Shown: positions 1 to 8,656, counted from the stretch's first letter. The stretch: 64,000 nt of DNA from DATFVB01 sp963714035 (GCA_963714035.1 OY970224.1:2604001-2668000), one strand, 5' to 3'. The notes: generated by a model not told the origin, from the sequence alone. Translations and numbers: made by a program.

Positions 1-1616
1 GGGCCGCCGTCGCCGGATTGGTGTTTGTCCAGCGACTTCCGCTCAAGGGCAGGGAGAAGACGCCGGTCGATCGTTACACCTTCCCGCCCCAGGAGTTCGA
101 GGCGGACAAGAAAGACAAGCTCTACGTCCACGGTGGAACGATGCTCGGCACCGTCGTGGCGTTCGATGCGGCATCCCGTTCGGTGGACGTCAAGAAGACA
201 ATAGCCAGCGCCCAAAACCACCCCCGGTCGGCTTTCATTCATTCCCGGTTTCCTCCCGACACGATGGAAACAGCGCTCATGCGGCTCGCGAGCCAGGTGA
301 TCGCTAGCGGACTCGACAGTGTGGCAAGCGCGGCGCGCGACTTGTTGCTCGGCAACGCTCCGCGTTTGAAGAGCGGGACCCATGCCCGGAAAGACGGCGA
401 GGACCGTGTCGAGTGGGCGAAGCGGACCGTCCTCGATCTCGATCGTTCCATTCTTCCGATCCAGGGGCCGCCGGGAGCGGGGAAGACTTACACCGGCGCG
501 CGAATGATCCTGGATTGCGTCCGAAATGGCTTGAAGGTCGGCGTGACGGCCGTGAGCCACAAGGTCATCGAGAATCTGCTCCGAGCCACCCGAAAGGCGG
601 CCGCCGACGCCGGCGTTCCGTGGACGAGCATTCGGAAAGTGTCGGATCTGAGCGAGGTGCCCGAGCCCGGGATCGACGAAACGACCGATGCCGCCGAAGT
701 GCGCGCCGCGCTCGACGCCGGCCGCGCCCAGGTCGGCGCAGGCACCGCCTGGCTCTGGGCGCATGTGGACTTCGCAGACTTCCTCGACGTCCTGTTCGTC
801 GATGAAGCGGGGCAGGCATCGCTCGCAAACGTCCTCGCCATGGCGCAGTCGGCAAAGAGTGTCGTTTTGCTGGGTGATCCGCAGCAGCTTCAGCAACCTC
901 AGCGCGGCACGCACCCGGATGGCGTCGATGCATCGGCTTTGCAGCACCTGCTGGGCGACGAGAAGACGATTCCCGACGAGAAGGGAATCTTCCTTGAAGA
1001 GACCTGGCGGCTGGCGCCGTCGATCTGCCGGTTCACATCCGACCTCTTTTACGAAGACCGGCTCAAACCGAGACCGGGGCTCGATCGGCTCTCGCTCTCA
1101 GGCGTACCTCCGTATGAAGGCACCGGCCTGTGGTTCGCTCCGGTAGAACACGACGGCAACCGCGATGTGTCGCCCGAGGAAGTGGCCGCCGTCGAGGCCA
1201 TCGTCGGTCGCCTTCTCGCCGAGGGGAGCGTATGGACGAACGAGAAGGGCGAGACGAAACCGCTTGGCGCGCGGGACATTCTCGTCGTTGCTCCGTTCAA
1301 CCGCCACGTCAACCGGCTGCAGGAGGCTATCCGCAGCCGCGGCGTGAGCGTCGGCACCGTGGACAAGTTCCAAGGGCAGGAGGCCGCCGTCGTGATCTAT
1401 TCGATGGCGACTTCGCGCCCGGAGGATGCCCCGCGTGGAATGGAATTCCTCTATAGCCTCGACCGATTCAACGTCGCCACTTCTCGGGCCCGCTGCGCCT
1501 GCATTCTCGTCGCGAGCCCGCGGCTCCTCGAGCCGGACTGCAAGACGCCTCGTCAGATGCGGTTGACCAACGCCCTCTGCCGGTATGCGGAACTGGCGCA
1601 CGTGGTCTACTTGTAA
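1..1616 (+). CDS. RecB-like nuclease/SF1 helicase (TM0106-like), C-terminal part
   Basis: The reading frame is open to the left edge, so the true start lies outside the window; a TTG at 18 is only the first possible start inside it. Seen: a Walker A motif GPPGAGKTYTGA about 150 residues in, a Walker B-type DEAGQASLANV, the helicase segment VGTVDKFQGQEAAVVIYS, and a final VATSRARC block, the standard order of superfamily I DNA/RNA helicases of the Dna2/UPF1 type. The ending resembles TM0106-family proteins, which carry a RecB-like nuclease N-terminal to the helicase; that nuclease half is not visible here. Role is probably DNA processing in the cytoplasm (family inference). The next gene follows in the same direction after about 90 bp. 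Confidence 0.8.
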   Translation, partial: AAVAGLVFVQRLPLKGREKTPVDRYTFPPQEFEADKKDKLYVHGGTMLGTVVAFDAASRSVDVKKTIASAQNHPRSAFIHSRFPPDTMETALMRLASQVIASGLDSVASAARDLLLGNAPRLKSGTHARKDGEDRVEWAKRTVLDLDRSILPIQGPPGAGKTYTGARMILDCVRNGLKVGVTAVSHKVIENLLRATRKAAADAGVPWTSIRKVSDLSEVPEPGIDETTDAAEVRAALDAGRAQVGAGTAWLWAHVDFADFLDVLFVDEAGQASLANVLAMAQSAKSVVLLGDPQQLQQPQRGTHPDGVDASALQHLLGDEKTIPDEKGIFLEETWRLAPSICRFTSDLFYEDRLKPRPGLDRLSLSGVPPYEGTGLWFAPVEHDGNRDVSPEEVAAVEAIVGRLLAEGSVWTNEKGETKPLGARDILVVAPFNRHVNRLQEAIRSRGVSVGTVDKFQGQEAAVVIYSMATSRPEDAPRGMEFLYSLDRFNVATSRARCACILVASPRLLEPDCKTPRQMRLTNALCRYAELAHVVYL

Positions 1617-1705
1617 CACCAACATGACCATTAGAAGAACTATGAAGCCAGACTGCACCACGAGTGCGCGCCTCTAGACTGGGAGGAACGGAAAGGAGTG
1701 GGAGG

Positions 1706-2410
1706 ATGACGGAATTCTGGGATCCCTTCTGCGGTTACTATACACAGCCTCTCCTCGAGGTAAATCGTGAAATCGAAAAGTGGAGCACTGAGAATAGCGT
1801 CCACAACTATGCCTCGACAACATTGCATTTTGAGAGAATTCTCGGGAAGCTCGAGGGAGATCGCGCGGGAAGACTGCTTATACTCTTGGAGTCGCCATCC
1901 ACACCGTTTCCAGTTCAGAGCTGCGACTCAGATCCACAGGACGAAGGCAACGGAGCATTTCGCTACTTTTGCTTAACTGCTGGTGACTGGGAGATGCTTC
2001 GCCTGGAGAAGCTAGGGCCACGACCAAAATGGCCGTCGGAATTTGACAATGAAGCGTATTGGGCCGCCTATGCAAGAAGCTTGGCAGACCTTCCGTACAA
2101 TGGGCTGATTGCGTTCGTGTTATGGCGCCTCATGCCCGCTGCGGCCTACGTTACGAATCTTTTTAAAAGCCCGAAGGGCCGCGTTCCGGAGAGCTTCTTT
2201 GCTAGGGAGTTCGGGTACTTTCGGCCGACGAAGGTGTTGAGTCTGACGCCGACTTACGTAAAAACTGTCGAGCAGCTGGCGCAGCATCTAGGCAACGCTT
2301 TCAGCCTAAAGGAAATCAGATTTGACTATTCGTGGCATCCTACCTCTCGAAAGAGTTCTGCAGAACGAAGCGGCCGCCTGAAATCAGCCTTAGCCGCCCT
2401 CGCGGATTGA
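1706..2410 (+). CDS. Unknown protein with faint uracil-DNA-glycosylase-like motifs
   Basis: A 234-residue protein. The ATG at 1706 is chosen because GGAAAGGAGTGGGAGG lies directly before it; an upstream in-frame GTG at 1664 has no such site. I do not recognise the family with confidence. Motif order recalls the uracil-DNA glycosylase superfamily: RLLILLESPSTPFP near residue 55, YVTNLFKSPKGR near 145, FRPTKVLSLTPTY in the next block, and a C-terminal YSWHPTSRKSS resembling the HPS motif. This is pattern-level similarity only. The codons are visibly less G+C-rich than those of the neighbours, which hints at acquisition by transfer. Together with the upstream helicase/nuclease it could form a DNA-processing pair, but no operon is demonstrated. 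Confidence 0.6.
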   Translation: MTEFWDPFCGYYTQPLLEVNREIEKWSTENSVHNYASTTLHFERILGKLEGDRAGRLLILLESPSTPFPVQSCDSDPQDEGNGAFRYFCLTAGDWEMLRLEKLGPRPKWPSEFDNEAYWAAYARSLADLPYNGLIAFVLWRLMPAAAYVTNLFKSPKGRVPESFFAREFGYFRPTKVLSLTPTYVKTVEQLAQHLGNAFSLKEIRFDYSWHPTSRKSSAERSGRLKSALAALAD

Positions 2411-2901
2411 TGCGGCGCCTCTGGGGGCGGTCTTCCATTCATTCTCTGGGGCCAGATCCGGGGGCTTCATCAGATCTGTGTTTTCCGCTGTGGGTATCGG
2501 GATGATGATGCCCCCGAACTTGTCACCGGGAGGTCTTGGGGTCAGATCTTTATTATGCATTGAGGTGGATTGGCCAGCCCTTCGGCCGGTATCGCGAACA
2601 CTGATAAACGATTAGAAGGCCGTCCCCATCGGGTCCACGCCCCGAAACGCCAGAATGATCGCGCGAGCTATCGCTTCAGCAGAACCCCCGCTCCGGCCAG
2701 GAGTGCCGCGAGGAGCAGGTGGCTTAGGGGTCAGATCTGTGTTTTCCACTATGGCATCGGGACGCGGATTCCCCTACGGATGAGAACTCGCGTCCCATCC
2801 AGGCCGGATGTCGACGCATCGCGAACGCTTAATGATTAGAGGACGGTCCCCGTCGTCCCCATCGGGTCCACGCCCCGAAACGCCCAGAATGATCCCGCGA
2901 G
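2411..2901. repeat. Gene-free stretch with duplicated gene tail and GGGGTCAGATCT-type repeats
   Basis: No gene is supported here. Two direct copies of a roughly 125-bp segment are visible, at 2591-2713 and 2817-2947; the second runs into the 3' end of the neighbouring leftward gene, so the first is a detached copy of that gene's last codons plus flanking DNA. Shorter repeats lie between them: TCAGATCTGTGTTTTCC occurs near 2470 and near 2730, and a GGGGTCAGATCTTTATT motif ending in ATGCATT lies at about 2538-2561, with a similar one at 3572-3596. Such motifs resemble sequences I associate with REP-associated tyrosine transposases (inference); no transposase is present. Confidence 0.6.
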
Positions 2902-3456
2902 CTATCGCTTCAGCAGAATCCCCGCTCCGGCCAGGAGTGCCGCGAGGGCGATGAGAGCGACGGGCCTCACCGGCACGCTCATCGGAGGGGCAGGGGTGAC
3001 GGGCGTTTCGACGGTCGAGGTGTTGTCCGACGGATCATCTTCGGTCCCGGAATTCGACACGACCGCCGTATTGAATGTCTCGAGCGGAACGAACTCAGGG
3101 AGGATCGTGACCGATAGCGTGAACGTCGCCGATGCGCCGGTATCCATGTTCTGGAAGCTGCACTGGACCGTTCCGCCCTGGTCGACGGGCGGCGTCGAGC
3201 ACGCCCATCCGGACGGCGCGCTCAAGGAGTTGAAGATCGATTTCGTGTCGATGTCGTCGTTCAGGTTGACGGTCGGCGCAAGGGCGCCCGTGTTCGACAC
3301 GACGATCTGGTAGACGATCGGGACGCCGGGATGGGCCGGGCTCGAGGAGAGCAGCGTCTTTACGACCTTCATGTTCGCGGCGTGGAGCGCGGTCGGCGCG
3401 GCAGCGATCGAGATTGCGACGATCCCGGCGGCGACAGCGCGTGGGATGAGGTTCAT
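2902..3456 (-). CDS. Secreted DUF11-type repeat protein with C-terminal membrane anchor
   Basis: A 184-residue exported protein. The start at 3456 is chosen because GGAGGATCACG precedes the ATG; a longer in-frame start at 3534 would put basic residues before the signal peptide. An N-terminal signal peptide ends near LHAAN. One DUF11-like beta-sandwich follows (VVKTLLSSSPAHPGVPIVYQ, then VSNTGALAPTVNLND), the domain commonly found in bacterial surface repeat proteins. The C-terminus is a Pro/Thr linker, a hydrophobic helix and LLKR, resembling IPTL-CTERM-type sorting tails, and the beta-helix protein at 21330-23318 ends similarly. The role is probably cell-surface structural (inference). Part of its 3' end is duplicated about 230 bp downstream. 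Confidence 0.7.
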   Translation of the reverse strand: MNLIPRAVAAGIVAISIAAAPTALHAANMKVVKTLLSSSPAHPGVPIVYQIVVSNTGALAPTVNLNDDIDTKSIFNSLSAPSGWACSTPPVDQGGTVQCSFQNMDTGASATFTLSVTILPEFVPLETFNTAVVSNSGTEDDPSDNTSTVETPVTPAPPMSVPVRPVALIALAALLAGAGILLKR

Positions 3457-3540
3457 CGTGATCCTCCCTGTCCGCGGTTGACGATAGCACGACCTCTCGG
3501 AACGTCGATGGGGGCGGTTCGTCGTTTCATGCATTATTTG

Positions 3541-3601
3541 CGCAAGACTGGTCTTGCGGTCAGCTGTTCCTGGGGTCAGTTCTTTATTTATGCATTAGCG
3601 G
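3541..3601. repeat. Perfect palindrome followed by a GGGGTCAG-type repeat
   Basis: CGCAAGAC-TG-GTCTTGCG (3541-3558) is a perfect 8-bp inverted repeat. It is followed at 3572-3596 by TGGGGTCAGTTCTTTATTT and ATGCATT, a near copy of the motif at about 2538-2561. The block lies between the PhoD gene and the DUF11 gene, both leftward. It may be a mobile repeat or a regulatory palindrome; the sequence alone does not decide. Confidence 0.45.
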
Positions 3602-3667
3602 AGAAGGATTTGGGCTCAGCCGTGGCTTTGTTTTTCCCGCGCAACGGGAAACGGGCGCCGGGAGTCG

Positions 3668-5734
3668 TCAAATCGACAGTCCAGCGTCGCCTTCGAGAAC
3701 CGATGTCTTCAGCTGCGGGCGCTCTCCGCTCTTCCACATTGCAGCGGTGTGTAATACACGATACCGGAGTGGCCCGCCGTCCGGTTTGTCGCTGCGCTCG
3801 ATGGGGCGCGGGATGCAGACGAACTCGGTGCGCATCTCATCGGCCGTCAGCCTTACCTTCGCGTACCCGTGTCCGCCGAGATCGACGAACTCGAGGTGCG
3901 GCGCGAGATCCGGGTTGGACAGGGCCCTCGCGCGCTTCAGGTCGAAGCTCTTCGCATACTCGAGGCACGAACGGACGCCGTGCCGGAGCAGCATGTTGTG
4001 GGTCCAGTCCAGCGGCCCCGCCGTCTTGTCCGCGAGAAACAGCGGTCGGAGCGGAGCGTCCTTCGGGAGATTGTGCTCCTGCGCCTCCATGGTGCCGGCA
4101 CTGGAGAGAGACGCGCCGACGAAGCTCAAGCCGACCGGCTCGAACTTGCCGGGGGGAAGCTCGGCGGCCGCATAGCCGGCCCAGAAGCTGTGGAGGTCGC
4201 CCGAGACGATGGCGAAGCCCGTGATCTTCGCGTCGCGAACGAGATTGTAGAGCTCGGCGCGCTCCACGAACGCGGCGCCGTAGTCACCGCCGCCCATGGA
4301 TGCGTACCCGCCGTCCGCAGGCCAGGCTTCCCTGGTGAGACCCGGGGGCAGGTTCTGCGGGTCGGCGCGTGGGTCGAGCGTGCCCTCGGAGTTGGCCCAG
4401 ATCTTCCACGCCGCCGTCGAGCTCCGGAGCTTCTCCTTGAACCACGCCTTCTGTTCCGCCCCGAGGATCGTCTGCGGCGGCGCGTTCCGTTGCGGGTTGG
4501 GAACGTGCGCATCGTTGAAGCGAATTTCCGCAGGAGGATTGCCGCCGTTGAAGGCGCGCCCGCCGTCCAGGATCCGCATGCCAGACTCGGGAAACATTCC
4601 GATGAACTCGTCGCCGCCGAGCTTTTCGAGCGACGGATCGCTGAAGCAATCCGCGCTGCGATAGCTGTGCTGGTCGGTGATGATCACGTCCAGGTGCCGG
4701 CCATAGCGCAGCGCCCGGTAGCCTTTGAGGCTGTTGATCGCCGTCAGGTTGTTCAGCTCCATCCCCAGCCCGTTGCCGTCGAACTCCTTGATGGGAACAC
4801 CGTCCTTCACGACGGGCGGACCGAACTGGTCGAGCGAACCGCTCGGCGGCGCGACGCGCGCGGGGAGGTATTCGAACCAGGCTTGATTCGCCGCGATCTT
4901 GACGCTCGGGAGGGGCTGCTCGAACTTTCCCGCCTTGACAGTGCTCTGCCAGCCTTGCCACGAGAATTCGTGGTTGTCCCACATGGCGACGAACGGCCAG
5001 CGCGCGCGAGCGTCCTGGAGGTCGGGATCGGCGAGATAGCCTTTGTAAACGGCCCGATAGCCGTCGACCGTCAGCGGGAAATGAAAATGGCCAACCTGGC
5101 CCCCGTCCGGGATGCGCGCGACCTCATAGATCGTGCGGTCGTAGCGTGTCTTGACCTCGTCGGGATACTCGACGACCTCGTAGATGAAATCGCCGAGGTG
5201 CAGAACGAAGCCGAGCTGTTCGGCGGCAGGAGCGCGTTCATCTTCGTAAATCATCCGGCGATAGGCGTTGAGCTTGCCCTCGTTGACGTCCTGACAGCTC
5301 ACGAACGCGAAGTTCACCGCGCGGGGATCGTTCGGCAACGGCGCCGTGATCGTGCGGCCGACCCGGCTGCCGTTTCCGTCGGCGTCGGTGAACCGATACC
5401 AGTACGTGCGCGCCGGCTCGAGTCCGCCGATCAGAACGCGCGCGGTCCAGTCCGAGGCGCTCGAGACCGGCGCCGGCGCGTGCGCAACGACCCGGAGGAA
5501 GGCCTCATCCTCGGCGACCTCGACGGTGAGGATCTCGCGTGTGCCCCGGTCAAACGGATGCCTCGTCCACAGGATGACGCTGTGCGGATCGGGATCGCCC
5601 GAGGCGACCCCGTGGGGATAGAGATCACGCCGCTCCTTCCAATGGACACGCGAACCTCGAGCCGGTTCGACCCAGGCGAACGAGGCCCCGATTGTTGCTG
5701 CAGCTTTGAGAAAGGATCGGCGGTTGATCGTCAT
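3668..5734 (-). CDS. phoD: PhoD-family alkaline phosphatase, Tat-exported
   Basis: A 688-residue phosphodiesterase/phosphatase of the PhoD family, which releases phosphate from organic esters outside the cytoplasm. The first residues contain a twin-arginine signal, NRRSFLKAAATIG, as expected for folded, metal-loaded export. The PhoD N-terminal domain starts with YPHGVASGDPDPHSVILWTR. In the catalytic domain, VSCQDVNEGK, LHLGDFIYE, the metal-binding MWDNHEF and the late SGDLHSFW are visible. The protein is longer than a typical PhoD (about 550 residues); extra sequence lies in the middle, around a possible lid. GAGTGAGACA precedes the ATG. It appears to be transcribed alone; I recognised no Pho box upstream. 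Confidence 0.9.
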   Translation of the reverse strand: MTINRRSFLKAAATIGASFAWVEPARGSRVHWKERRDLYPHGVASGDPDPHSVILWTRHPFDRGTREILTVEVAEDEAFLRVVAHAPAPVSSASDWTARVLIGGLEPARTYWYRFTDADGNGSRVGRTITAPLPNDPRAVNFAFVSCQDVNEGKLNAYRRMIYEDERAPAAEQLGFVLHLGDFIYEVVEYPDEVKTRYDRTIYEVARIPDGGQVGHFHFPLTVDGYRAVYKGYLADPDLQDARARWPFVAMWDNHEFSWQGWQSTVKAGKFEQPLPSVKIAANQAWFEYLPARVAPPSGSLDQFGPPVVKDGVPIKEFDGNGLGMELNNLTAINSLKGYRALRYGRHLDVIITDQHSYRSADCFSDPSLEKLGGDEFIGMFPESGMRILDGGRAFNGGNPPAEIRFNDAHVPNPQRNAPPQTILGAEQKAWFKEKLRSSTAAWKIWANSEGTLDPRADPQNLPPGLTREAWPADGGYASMGGGDYGAAFVERAELYNLVRDAKITGFAIVSGDLHSFWAGYAAAELPPGKFEPVGLSFVGASLSSAGTMEAQEHNLPKDAPLRPLFLADKTAGPLDWTHNMLLRHGVRSCLEYAKSFDLKRARALSNPDLAPHLEFVDLGGHGYAKVRLTADEMRTEFVCIPRPIERSDKPDGGPLRYRVLHTAAMWKSGERPQLKTSVLEGDAGLSI

Positions 5735-6036
5735 TGTCTCACTCCGTCGGCGTTCGCAACGCCGTGGGCCGCGGGTACGGGCATCGGTGTCTCGTGCGAC
5801 CTTCGTGACCGCCCTGCAGGATCGGTGAGTGGGCCAAAAGGATCGCGGCGATGACTCCGTAGCGCGTCATGCCCGGCAGAATACGCCGTTCATCGCTCCG
5901 GCAAAAGATCATTCGTCGTATTCGTGGCGTTACGCCTCACTAACGACTTGAAAGAGCAATTTTCTATCAAAGTTATGGTTCAGGCCGCGGCGGACCGGGG
6001 GCGGTCCTATGTTTTAAATGTTCGCGAAGGCCGGGC
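5735..6036. other. Intergenic gap, nothing recognised except a short dispersed motif
   Basis: About 300 bp between two leftward genes, with no supported reading frame. Near 6000 it contains GGGGGCGGTCCTATGTTTT, closely resembling GGGGACGGTCCTACGTTGT at about 7621. Both are A+T-enriched islands in G+C-rich surroundings and look like members of one dispersed repeat. Confidence 0.4.
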
Positions 6037-7494
6037 TCATTTGAGATAAATCGCGCCGCTGATCGCGCCTCCCAGGTCACCCAGCTTGCCACCCTCTCTC
6101 TTGTGTCCGGTAATGTCGATCGAGCCCCTGGGCCCGCCATGACATGTGAGGCACGATGCTTCGTAGTATTCGGGGATCAGCACGCGATACGCTCGTTTGC
6201 CGTCGAGCAGGGCTTCCTGCTCTACGAACCGGCCCTTTGCCCAGGTCCCGGACAGAAAATTTCTTTTGATGATGCGATCTTCCCAGTCATCCGGCAAGTT
6301 CGAGGGGTGGCGAACCAGCTCCGACGGCGCGGTCAATTTCAAATAGCTGATCTTTCCGACTTTCCGGTTGAAGCGTTCCGCCACGCGGTACGCGAAGACC
6401 GCGGGAAGAAATCCCTTGAAGCCGCGTTTTGGATCGTTGATGAGCGGCTGCGCCTCGTCCATGACCTCTTGCATCGCGTCCAGCTCGGATTGAAGCATTT
6501 GCCCTTCCGAGGAGGTCGGATCGAGATTGGGAACGGGGTGGCCGGTCTGCTCGGCATATTTCGCTGTCGCCTGCTCGATCAGCTTCCGGGCGCTCAAAGC
6601 TTTGCCCGTCCCCGGTTGGTTGATGAGATCCTGCTGATCGGAAATGACCTGACGGGCCGAACGCAGCAGGGTCGTCAGATGGACGAGTACGGAGTGGTCG
6701 ATTTCGTCCTGACCGGCCGCTTCCTCCGGCATGACCTGGTTGAGCAGGTCCGGTTTCACGGAAACCGCTCCGCTGAAGGGGCGGTCGTGTGAGGCGATCA
6801 GCAGAATCGACACCGCGACTCCGGTCGCGAAAATCGTCATTGCCGCGGCGGCGCCGCCGCGATTGTCGCTGTGGACCATGGCGATCGCGGTCAACGTGCA
6901 GATCGCTTGCAGGAGGAGCGCGGCCCATTTGACCCAACTGACCCTCGACCGGCTGATGATGATTCGCTGGCCGCGGGCATCGATCGCGTTTTCGAGCGCG
7001 CTCACGATGTCGCGCTGCGCCGTGATCTGTCCTTCGCTGTGGGGCGTGACGGCCAGGATCGATTGCAGCGCCTCGGCGAGCGAAAGCGGCGTGATCCTCA
7101 GGGACGCCGATTGTTGCGCCATTCTGGGCCATTCGTACGCCACGGCTTCCTGAATATGGCGACGAGTCAGGTCGCGCAACCGCGTTTCCGGCTCTCCCGG
7201 AAAGCTGGCCGACAGAAGGACCACCGTGCTCAGCGCGTTGGCTTCCCTGTTGACGGCCGCCTTCGCGCGATCGATGTCGTTCCAGACCTGAGCGGCGACA
7301 AACGCGACGAACAGGCCGAAGATGATGCCCAGGGGAGGAAGCATCCCCGTGGACACTCCTTTGAACGCCCGGCCCCGCTCCCCGGTCGCGAGACGCATGA
7401 CGACGGCGAAGATTCCCCACGTCCCAAGATAAGTGACGGCAAAGGTCGCGAGAGCCATGACACCCAGCGGGAGGTTGTAGAGCCATTCGCTCAA
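6037..7494 (-). CDS. DUF4239 membrane protein fused to Tll0287-like haem domain
   Basis: 485 residues. The N-terminal half is a DUF4239 (bestrophin-like) region: two hydrophobic helices in the first 65 residues, the conserved FVAAQVWNDIDRAKAAVNRE stretch, and two more helices around residues 190-240. The C-terminal half resembles the Tll0287-like/DUF3365 sensor domain and contains one covalent haem motif, ASCLTCHGGPRG, near residue 445, and ends GAISGAIYLK. The haem implies the C-terminal domain is outside the cytoplasmic membrane, since c-type haem is attached there. Function is not established; a redox- or ligand-sensing membrane protein is a reasonable inference. The gene stands alone, with repeat DNA upstream. 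Confidence 0.75.
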   Translation of the reverse strand: MSEWLYNLPLGVMALATFAVTYLGTWGIFAVVMRLATGERGRAFKGVSTGMLPPLGIIFGLFVAFVAAQVWNDIDRAKAAVNREANALSTVVLLSASFPGEPETRLRDLTRRHIQEAVAYEWPRMAQQSASLRITPLSLAEALQSILAVTPHSEGQITAQRDIVSALENAIDARGQRIIISRSRVSWVKWAALLLQAICTLTAIAMVHSDNRGGAAAAMTIFATGVAVSILLIASHDRPFSGAVSVKPDLLNQVMPEEAAGQDEIDHSVLVHLTTLLRSARQVISDQQDLINQPGTGKALSARKLIEQATAKYAEQTGHPVPNLDPTSSEGQMLQSELDAMQEVMDEAQPLINDPKRGFKGFLPAVFAYRVAERFNRKVGKISYLKLTAPSELVRHPSNLPDDWEDRIIKRNFLSGTWAKGRFVEQEALLDGKRAYRVLIPEYYEASCLTCHGGPRGSIDITGHKREGGKLGDLGGAISGAIYLK

Positions 7495-7680
7495 GAGATC
7501 TCCTGATCGTCCGGCAACGCACGCCGATTCGCTTTTCGAGTTCTTGACTTCAGATGATACAGGGTTCGCGTCGGTGGCGTCGGTATGAGAAGCGCCGCGG
7601 CCGGCTACCGAGCGAGGTTGGGGACGGTCCTACGTTGTCTATGTTGTTAAGCGGCCGCGTACGCGTTTACGTACGTGGTG

Positions 7681-7824
7681 TCAACGCCGGGAGGAGTGCG
7701 TCGTCTGTGCGCCGCTCGGGCCCGATGCGCCGCTTCCTTTCGTCCGGCTCGGGTTGAGCGTCACCGTGACGCACCCGGCGAACGTCAGGAGGAGAACGGC
7801 GAGAAGGACTTTCGCGGTTTTCGT
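7681..7824 (-). pseudogene. Remnant of a small lipoprotein lacking a start codon
   Basis: Read leftward from 7824 the frame gives KTAKVLLAVLLLTFAGC followed by VTVTLNPSR and a Ser/Gly/Thr-rich tail to a TGA at 7681-7683, about 47 residues. The hydrophobic stretch ending in LTFAGC is a good lipobox. No ATG, GTG or TTG precedes it in frame: the first codon is ACG and an in-frame stop lies at 7858-7860, beside the boundary of a repeat element starting at 7856. I infer that the original start was lost to the adjacent repeat insertion. It could also be a chance frame. Confidence 0.35.
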
Positions 7825-7855
7825 GGGGTCAGGGTAGCACCACTCGTGCCCCCTT

Positions 7856-8102
7856 TGTCATCCCGAGGAGCGACTTGACCACTGTAGCTCGGAGAGCGGA
7901 GGCGGAAGCGACGAGGAATCTCGGTCGAATCGTTCCCCGGGGAGGTCGATGCCGCGCTTCGCGGACCCCAGAAGCCGCGACCGAGATGGCTCGCGCACTT
8001 GCGTGCGCGGCGATTGACGCGCCCGCGCTATGCGCCACCGCTCCGCGGTGAGCCCGTTCAGCAACGGGCGGCGCTTAATTCCTCGCTGCGCTCGGGATGA
8101 CA
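7856..8102. repeat. MITE-like element with 12-bp perfect inverted ends
   Basis: The element begins TGTCATCCCGAG and ends CTCGGGATGACA, a perfect 12-bp terminal inverted repeat enclosing about 220 bp with no supported gene. The interior contains GCGGAGGCGGAAGCGACGAG and GCACTTGCGTGCGCGGCG, both recurring (directly or as complement) in the other gaps at 13.1, 13.9, 14.9 and 21.0 kb. This looks like a non-autonomous dispersed repeat; no matching transposase is in the window. Confidence 0.65.
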
Positions 8103-8154
8103 ACCGGAAAGAGAAGACGCCTTGGAACTTGGGAGCGGTGCTCCTCCGGACGAG

Positions 8155-8646
8155 CTACCCTCGTTTTCGGAACTCGATTACCCAATGAATCCGCCATGTT
8201 TTTCCGCCGTCGGAGGAACGCGAGCTCTCCCAGTGCGCGGAATCGCCGGTGATCTCCGACCAGGTCAGGCGCGAGCGCACCGGGCGGCCGTCGGCCTCGG
8301 TCCACGAACCGACGAGGTCGATCTTCCCGTCCCGGAATTCGCCTTTCCAGACATGGAAGTTCCCCGGCTCGAGGCTGTCCGTCCAGGTGTGCTCCCATTG
8401 CCGGGTCTCGCGGTTGAACGCCCGGAGCCCCAGGCCCTGAAGCCGTCCGCCGTGGTAGATCCCTTCGAAGCGTTCGATGAAGACTCTGCCATCGAGGGCG
8501 CGGGTCGCGATCAGCGAGCCTGGCGCTTCCGTCCAGCCGTCTTCCGCCGGGACGCGGCAGGTTGCGTCCCAGCTCCCTTCGAGAAAATCGAATTCATGCT
8601 CCGCCTCCGTGGCGGCGTGCTCGCTTTCCTTCATCATCGTGCTCAT
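8155..8646 (-). CDS. DUF1579-like protein, cytoplasmic
   Basis: 163 residues. The core reads FDFLEGSWDATC, then LDGRVFIERFEG, GLGLRAFNRETRQWEHTW and DGGKTWRIHWVIEF: the pattern of DUF1579-like (lipocalin-resembling) proteins, whose biochemical function is unknown. Unlike the two related genes upstream, no signal peptide is visible, so it probably stays in the cytoplasm. AGGAGAGCG precedes the ATG. It is the last gene of a leftward cluster, separated from the DUF2911 gene by a 24-bp tandem repeat. Confidence 0.75.
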   Translation of the reverse strand: MSTMMKESEHAATEAEHEFDFLEGSWDATCRVPAEDGWTEAPGSLIATRALDGRVFIERFEGIYHGGRLQGLGLRAFNRETRQWEHTWTDSLEPGNFHVWKGEFRDGKIDLVGSWTEADGRPVRSRLTWSEITGDSAHWESSRSSDGGKTWRIHWVIEFRKRG

Positions 8647-8656
8647 CGCTCTCCTC

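Noticed and set aside
3869..5854. Long rightward frame (661 codons) opposite phoD
   Set aside because: It is the complement of the PhoD gene in a very G+C-rich region; Arg/Val/Glu-rich composition without motifs.
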